A stretch of DNA of 64,000 nt from Elusimicrobiota bacterium (lineage in GTDB: Bacteria > Elusimicrobiota > Elusimicrobia > UBA1565 > UBA9628): NCBI GenBank assembly GCA_016218575.1, contig JACRDN010000019.1, forward strand, positions 458,302 to 522,301, read 5' to 3'. A program made the position numbers and the translations under genes. Positions 60,471 through 64,000 of this stretch are shown one piece after another (positions within the stretch are counted from its first letter, which is position 1; each line of letters opens with the position of its first letter). The notes below the pieces were generated by a model. The model was not told the DNA's origin and did no database searches. It worked only from the letters and a program-made list of their open reading frames with translations.

Positions 60471-61053
60471 GAGCCCCTCCCTCCAGAATTTCGGCCTTGT
60501 AGCCGGCGGCGGCTACTGCCTTGAGCACAGCCTGGGGATCGGCCTTGCCGTTCGTGGCTACCCGAGCCTGTTGGCTGTCGAAATCCACGCTGGCGGAGTA
60601 GACTCCGGGGACCTTCTCCACCGACTTCTTGATCGCCACGGTGCAGGCCGCGCAGTCCATGCCCGAAACCCTGAGACTGATCACCTGGGCGTCCGCCGGA
60701 GCGGCGACAGACCCTCCGTTGAGCACCCAGGCGGACCAGTTGGGAAAAGTCGCCACGCCCAAAGTCATGACCGTTACGGCCCAGAGCGTGGCCTTCACCG
60801 TGCGGCTGCCGGATCGCAGCTCACAGTCGCCATCCGCGCAGGCGACCGGCCGCTTCCTGTATGCCTGGTAGAAACCGGCGGCGAGGACCAGTCCCGTCAG
60901 GGCAAGAAACAGCGGCCGGTACTGGGAGAGACCCGCGGCCAAACCCAGGCTGCCAAGACCCAGGCCGGTCACGATCAGCGGGCCGACGCAGCAAATTGAG
61001 GCCAAGCCCGCTGAAGCCAGGGCAACGGCTCCGACAATGACTCTATTGTTCAT
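60451..61053 (-). CDS. MerT-MerP fusion mercury transport protein
   Basis: A 200-residue protein. The MerT part has three helices with a CC pair at 21-22 in the first helix and a loop pair C71/C76 (ACADGDC). After a third helix, a MerP/HMA domain follows with SGMDCAACTVA (C133, C136). This is the MerTP arrangement, which moves Hg2+ from the periplasm to the cytoplasm. The ATG at 61053 overlaps merR by 11 bases. No merA is nearby, so the metal might be exported, sequestered, or handled by another reductase. Confidence 0.92.
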   Translation of the reverse strand: MNNRVIVGAVALASAGLASICCVGPLIVTGLGLGSLGLAAGLSQYRPLFLALTGLVLAAGFYQAYRKRPVACADGDCELRSGSRTVKATLWAVTVMTLGVATFPNWSAWVLNGGSVAAPADAQVISLRVSGMDCAACTVAIKKSVEKVPGVYSASVDFDSQQARVATNGKADPQAVLKAVAAAGYKAEILEGGAHGKPRS

Positions 61054-61468
61054 GGCGATTTCCTCCCCCATCTTCAAGACTGTCCAGGATCGGGCAGCGA
61101 TTGGTCGTCGCCCTAGCCGAGCATGTCCGAATGAGCCGTTCGAGCACCCTCTCCATCGCGCCAAGCCCCGCGATCTTGTCCTGCACGATCTTGAGTCGTG
61201 CCTGGGCCTGACCTTTGACCTTGCCGCACTGGATCTTGCGGCCGATGCGCAGGCGCAGGAGCTTGGCGATCTCGTCAAGGGAGAAGCCGAGGTTTTGGGC
61301 ATTCCTGATGAAACGAAGCTTCCTGACGGCCTCCTTGCCGTATAGCCTATAGCCTGAGTCCCGGTGGCCGTCTGGAAACAAGAGTCCGCGGCGCTCATAG
61401 TAGCGGACCGTTTGAACGTTGACCCCGGCCTGCTTGGCCACCCTGCCTATAGTCAATCTTCCATCCAT
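61043..61468 (-). CDS. merR: MerR family mercury-responsive regulator
   Basis: A 141-residue regulator with a winged-helix domain (TIGRVAKQAGVNVQTVRYYERRGLL) and a dimer helix. The three Hg-binding Cys are present at C81 (IQCGKV), C116 and C125 (CSARATTNRCPIL), the same spacing as in MerR. It is the first gene of the mer-type operon, unlike many systems where merR is divergent, so it is probably self-controlled. Other thiophilic metals cannot be excluded. Confidence 0.92.
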   Translation of the reverse strand: MDGRLTIGRVAKQAGVNVQTVRYYERRGLLFPDGHRDSGYRLYGKEAVRKLRFIRNAQNLGFSLDEIAKLLRLRIGRKIQCGKVKGQAQARLKIVQDKIAGLGAMERVLERLIRTCSARATTNRCPILDSLEDGGGNRHEQ

Positions 61469-61485
61469 GGCAATCCCTCAATCAC

Positions 61486-61517
61486 AGTATAGACCCTATA
61501 CCTAAGTATAGAGTCAA
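61486..61517 (-). promoter_or_regulatory. MerR-type promoter and operator
   Basis: On the minus strand TTGACT (61517-61512) is separated from TATACT (61491-61486) by 20 bp, a long spacer as needed for MerR activation. The spacer holds the inverted repeat CTATAC-N4-GTATAG (61496-61511), which is the operator. The merR start follows 18 bp later. A weak ECF-like pair, AGTAAC with ACTTAG 18 bp on, overlaps the same DNA. Confidence 0.85.
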
Positions 61518-61547
61518 GGGGATTTGTTACTGGAAACTGAGGGGATG

Positions 61548-62309
61548 CTACCGCTTCGCCCGCAGCAGAAACTGATAGTTCAATGAGAGCGATTGGTAGA
61601 GATGCCTTGCGCCCAGCAGCCGCGCGACCACGAAGGCGACGAGGGATGCCAGCATGATGGGAGTCAGCATCTGGTGGTGTCCGGTCATCTCGAAGATGAT
61701 GACGAATTCCTTGACTTCGCCGAAGTAGTCGGTCGTCAGTTCCTCGACGGCAAAAGTGACGCCGGCCAGCGGCGTGTTGAACGCAGCGGCCAAGCCCGCC
61801 GCGCCCCCGGCGACCATGGCCGAGCGTAGATCGAGTTGAAGCCCTAAGAGTCCTCGTGCGGCGAGGACAAGAGTTACGAAGACGCATGTTGCGATATGCA
61901 CGGTCGGGCCCTCGCGGCCCGTGGAGGCTCCGGCTAACAACGCGATGAGCAGCGCGGCGACCTTGACGAACATCGTATGGGGAGAGGTCAACGGTGCCAG
62001 CGCGTGTTCCGACGCGGGTGTGGAATGCTTGATCGCGAAGATGACTTGGGGGATTCCCGTGCCGTCGGCGCACGGGGCCGCTCGGCGCATCAATTCGACC
62101 GACAATAGGAACAGGGCCGGGGTGGTCAGCAGGCACCACCAGCCTATGCTGTGGAAGTCGAGCCGGCGGGCTAAGACCGCTTCAAAGGCCCGCATGAAAG
62201 CCACGCATGAGATGCCCGTGATGACTGCGGCCAATATGAAGGTGAAGAATGCGGCGCCGTAGCGGTGTTTGGAGACGATCATGAGGAAGCGCTTGGTGGA
62301 GGCGATCAT
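61548..62309 (-). CDS. ClC-type chloride channel/antiporter, internally shortened
   Basis: A 253-residue membrane protein. The first half has ClC elements DGTGIPQVIFAIKH and GASTGREGPTVHIA (the selectivity loop with the gating Glu), and AAAFNTPLAGVTFAVEEL. The protein then moves directly into VIIFEMTGHHQMLTPIMLASLVAFVVARLLG, the usual late segment. The middle helices with the GxFxP loop are absent, and the length is about half of the family's, so an in-frame loss of roughly 150 residues is likely. It is probably non-functional or has a different role. It lies 79 bp upstream of merR on the same strand. Confidence 0.7.
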   Translation of the reverse strand: MIASTKRFLMIVSKHRYGAAFFTFILAAVITGISCVAFMRAFEAVLARRLDFHSIGWWCLLTTPALFLLSVELMRRAAPCADGTGIPQVIFAIKHSTPASEHALAPLTSPHTMFVKVAALLIALLAGASTGREGPTVHIATCVFVTLVLAARGLLGLQLDLRSAMVAGGAAGLAAAFNTPLAGVTFAVEELTTDYFGEVKEFVIIFEMTGHHQMLTPIMLASLVAFVVARLLGARHLYQSLSLNYQFLLRAKR

Positions 62310-62390
62310 CGGATGGCCTTGCGGCCATGGATCGGAGGATCATCGTTAGGCGGGAAGCGAAGACAGCGAAGACTCCCTTGGGGCATGACA

Positions 62391-62415
62391 TGCATAAAAT
62401 GAATTATAATATGCA
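62391..62415 (+). promoter_or_regulatory. LysR-type operator region with -10 box
   Basis: TGCATA (62391-62396) and TATGCA (62410-62415) form an inverted repeat with 13 bp between, and TATAAT occurs at 62405-62410. The stretch is AT-rich and lies just before the LysR-type gene, so it could be an autoregulatory site. It also faces the divergent ClC gene. Confidence 0.4.
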
Positions 62416-62434
62416 TTATACATAGAATAACACG

Positions 62435-63337
62435 ATGATACCTCTGAACTACCATCACCTCTTCTATTTCTGGACGGTGGCCAGGGCCGGGAGCATCGCG
62501 GCGGCTAAAGGACGGCTGCGGTTGTCCCAGCCCACCTTGAGTGCTCAGCTAAAGGAACTCGAGCGATCATGCCGGACTTCGCTGTTCGACCGCGGTAAGA
62601 AAGGCATGTCGCTGACGGCCCAGGGACGAAGAGTGTTCGAGTATTGCGAGAGGATTTTCATCCCGGGAGAGGAATTGGCCGCGCTTCTTGAAAACGGATT
62701 CACCGCACCGCCCGTCCTTCACGTCGGCATCCAGGCGAGGGTGCCGAAGGAGGTCGTCGTCGGCATCCTGGAATTCGCCCGAAGCGCGGACAGGCGTGTG
62801 CGCGTGGCGGCATTCAACGCGGGCCAGGAGGAGCTCGCTGCGGGGCTCCAACGGCAGTCCTTCGAGTTGGTGGTGTCCTGCGCCAGGCTGACTATCTCAT
62901 CTGTCCCGGCCATCAGGAGCAGGTTGGTTGCCGATTTGCCCGTGGCCTTCGTCGCGAGTCCTCCGATCGCGCGGCTGGTCAAACGTTTCCCGGCCCAGCT
63001 CTCCCGGGTTCCCATGCTGCTGAGGCCGCGCGAGCACCCGATCCGCGGGCAGGTGGACCGGTACTTGAACGCGCGCGGGGTGGTTGCCTCCGTCGAGGCG
63101 GAGTTGGAGGATGCCGACGTCATTCGGCGTCTGGCGGTGAAGGGAAGGGGCGTGGCCGCCCTGAGCCTATTGGTGGTCAAGCCCGATCTGGAGGCCGGAC
63201 GGCTGGTCAAACTGCATGAGCGAAGGACTGGAATCAGGGAGCGCGTCTGGCTTAGCAGCGGGAGGTCTCCGAGCCGCAATCCCGCGGTCCGCAGGATGGT
63301 TGCCGCCTTGATGGAGCGCTTTCGGATGCGTGAATGA
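62435..63337 (+). CDS. nhaR: LysR family regulator, NhaR-like
   Basis: A 300-residue LysR protein. The N-terminal NYHHLFYFWTVARAGSIAAAKGRLRLSQPTLSAQLKELE gives the winged-helix with the NhaR-type opening (LNYHHLYYFW). The effector domain follows. NhaR regulates sodium/proton antiporter genes and osmotic responses. An antiporter gene begins 223 bp downstream on the same strand, which supports the assignment. Confidence 0.85.
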   Translation: MIPLNYHHLFYFWTVARAGSIAAAKGRLRLSQPTLSAQLKELERSCRTSLFDRGKKGMSLTAQGRRVFEYCERIFIPGEELAALLENGFTAPPVLHVGIQARVPKEVVVGILEFARSADRRVRVAAFNAGQEELAAGLQRQSFELVVSCARLTISSVPAIRSRLVADLPVAFVASPPIARLVKRFPAQLSRVPMLLRPREHPIRGQVDRYLNARGVVASVEAELEDADVIRRLAVKGRGVAALSLLVVKPDLEAGRLVKLHERRTGIRERVWLSSGRSPSRNPAVRRMVAALMERFRMRE

Positions 63338-63559
63338 GCTCCTCCATTTTGACGGGTTTCCGCGGAAATGCTTCAATGGAGAGAGCAGTCCAAGGGTCTG
63401 GGACGACAGCCTCGCTTCCAGAGGGCTTTGGATGGTCGGGCCGCCATCCTGCGCAACAGGGGTGGCCTTTTTATTTCAGTCGTCATCCTGCCTTGCGTGG
63501 GATGGCGATTTTTCATTCCAGGGGGGATCTCGGGCGACCTCTTCGACGAGCGACCGGCA

Positions 63560-64000
63560 ATGCATGAGATAAACGTCGTCGGTTTTCTGGCCAATCTCAC
63601 GGTCATTCTCTTGAGCGCCAAAATTTTCGGCGAAGTGGCCGAACGCTTGGGACAGCCTCCCGTGTTGGGAGAATTGTTGGGGGGCGTGGTCCTAGGATTC
63701 GGCCTTTTCAATTTTTTCCATCCGGAGGACCCTGCCTTGACGCTGATGGCAGAGTTCGGGGTGATTCTCCTGCTCTTCGAGACGGGTATCAACAGCGACC
63801 TGTCTCAGCTTCTTAAGGCAGGGCCGGCCTCGCTGGCCGTGGCGTGCGTCGGCGTGGTCGCGCCTTTTGTCCTGGGGTATGCGCTGATGTCTGTCTTGGG
63901 CTACGGCGGAATGCAGGCGGTCTTCGTAGGCGCGGCCTTGACCGCGACGAGCGTCGGGATTACGGCCAGGGTACTGGCCGATATGGGCAAACTGAACATC
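63560..64000 (+). CDS. CPA2-type cation:proton antiporter, 5' part
   Basis: Only the first 147 residues are in the window. EVAERLGQPPVLGELLGGVVLG, FGVILLLFETGI and VGAALTATSVGITARVLADMGKLN are the signatures of KefB/NapA-type CPA2 antiporters, which exchange Na+ or K+ for protons. The ATG at 63560 starts in the first helix. The 222 bp before it (63338-63559) holds two small overlapping frames that read as noise and no clear promoter. It is probably controlled by the NhaR-like protein upstream. Confidence 0.85.
   Translation, partial: MHEINVVGFLANLTVILLSAKIFGEVAERLGQPPVLGELLGGVVLGFGLFNFFHPEDPALTLMAEFGVILLLFETGINSDLSQLLKAGPASLAVACVGVVAPFVLGYALMSVLGYGGMQAVFVGAALTATSVGITARVLADMGKLNI

Noticed and set aside
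63334-63567. 77-codon frame linking the NhaR-like and antiporter genes by short overlaps
   Set aside because: Overlaps at both ends are suggestive, but a second frame is equally open across the same bases and neither translation looks like a protein.

Overview
The window reads as a chromosomal segment of a GC-rich, Gram-negative bacterium that respires anaerobically. Outer-membrane barrels, a Tat component, multihaem cytochromes, alternative complex III (ACIII) and a membrane nitrate reductase all point that way. Gene content alone does not fix the phylum. An Elusimicrobiota-like or other deep-branching Gram-negative lineage is my low-confidence guess. I see no phage genes, transposase or CRISPR array.

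Layout. (1) 1-9.1 kb: housekeeping and signalling genes (PEP-synthase fragment, flippase, HNH nuclease, metallophosphoesterase, dipeptide-epimerase-like enzyme, secreted helical-repeat protein, two histidine kinases, ferritin-like/VIT1 protein), then a tRNA-Arg. (2) 9.25-14.75 kb: molybdenum cofactor operon (moaC, mog, moeA, mobA, moaA, a MOT1-type molybdate transporter, a MOSC protein). (3) 14.9-34.3 kb: one almost unbroken minus-strand run. An Rrf2 Fe-S regulator is followed by a porin, narK, a dihaem cytochrome, narGHJI, a second narK, actABCDEF and tatA. Most junctions overlap by ATGA or a few bases, so nitrate import, nitrate reduction, quinol:cytochrome c oxidoreduction and cofactor supply look like one metabolic unit. 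(4) 34.5-38.7 kb: a small zinc-ribbon protein, an alpha/alpha-barrel protein fused to cytochrome c, and its outer-membrane barrel partner.

(5) 38.7-54.6 kb: an arsenic/phosphate-like island. A PiT transporter leads into an 846-residue PqqD-like/radical SAM/ArsM-type methyltransferase fusion, then glycosyltransferases of the arsenosugar type, DUF547, TVP38, a MerA-like flavoprotein disulfide reductase, a redoxin, a patatin and a DsrE-like protein. Opposite it are an ECF sigma factor with a zinc-finger anti-sigma factor, a broken OprP-like porin and a transglutaminase-like protein. A repeated bipartite element, (T/C)G(T/C)AAC-N18-ACT(T/C)A, lies before several of these genes and may be the target of this sigma factor.

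(6) 54.7-57.6 kb: a DUF255 thioredoxin-fold protein and a coupled membrane protein. (7) 57.6-61.5 kb: a mercury/copper-type operon with merR, a MerT-MerP fusion, a CopZ-like Fe-S chaperone, a small thioredoxin-like protein, an NHL-propeller/HMA fusion and an outer-membrane barrel, behind a MerR-type promoter. It has no merA. (8) 61.5-64 kb: an internally shortened ClC protein, then an NhaR-like LysR regulator and the start of a cation:proton antiporter.

The most novel-looking parts are the radical SAM-ArsM fusion island with its candidate ECF regulon, the barrel-cytochrome fusion pair and the NHL-HMA mer-type operon. All functions are inferred from sequence patterns read by eye; no database search was run.
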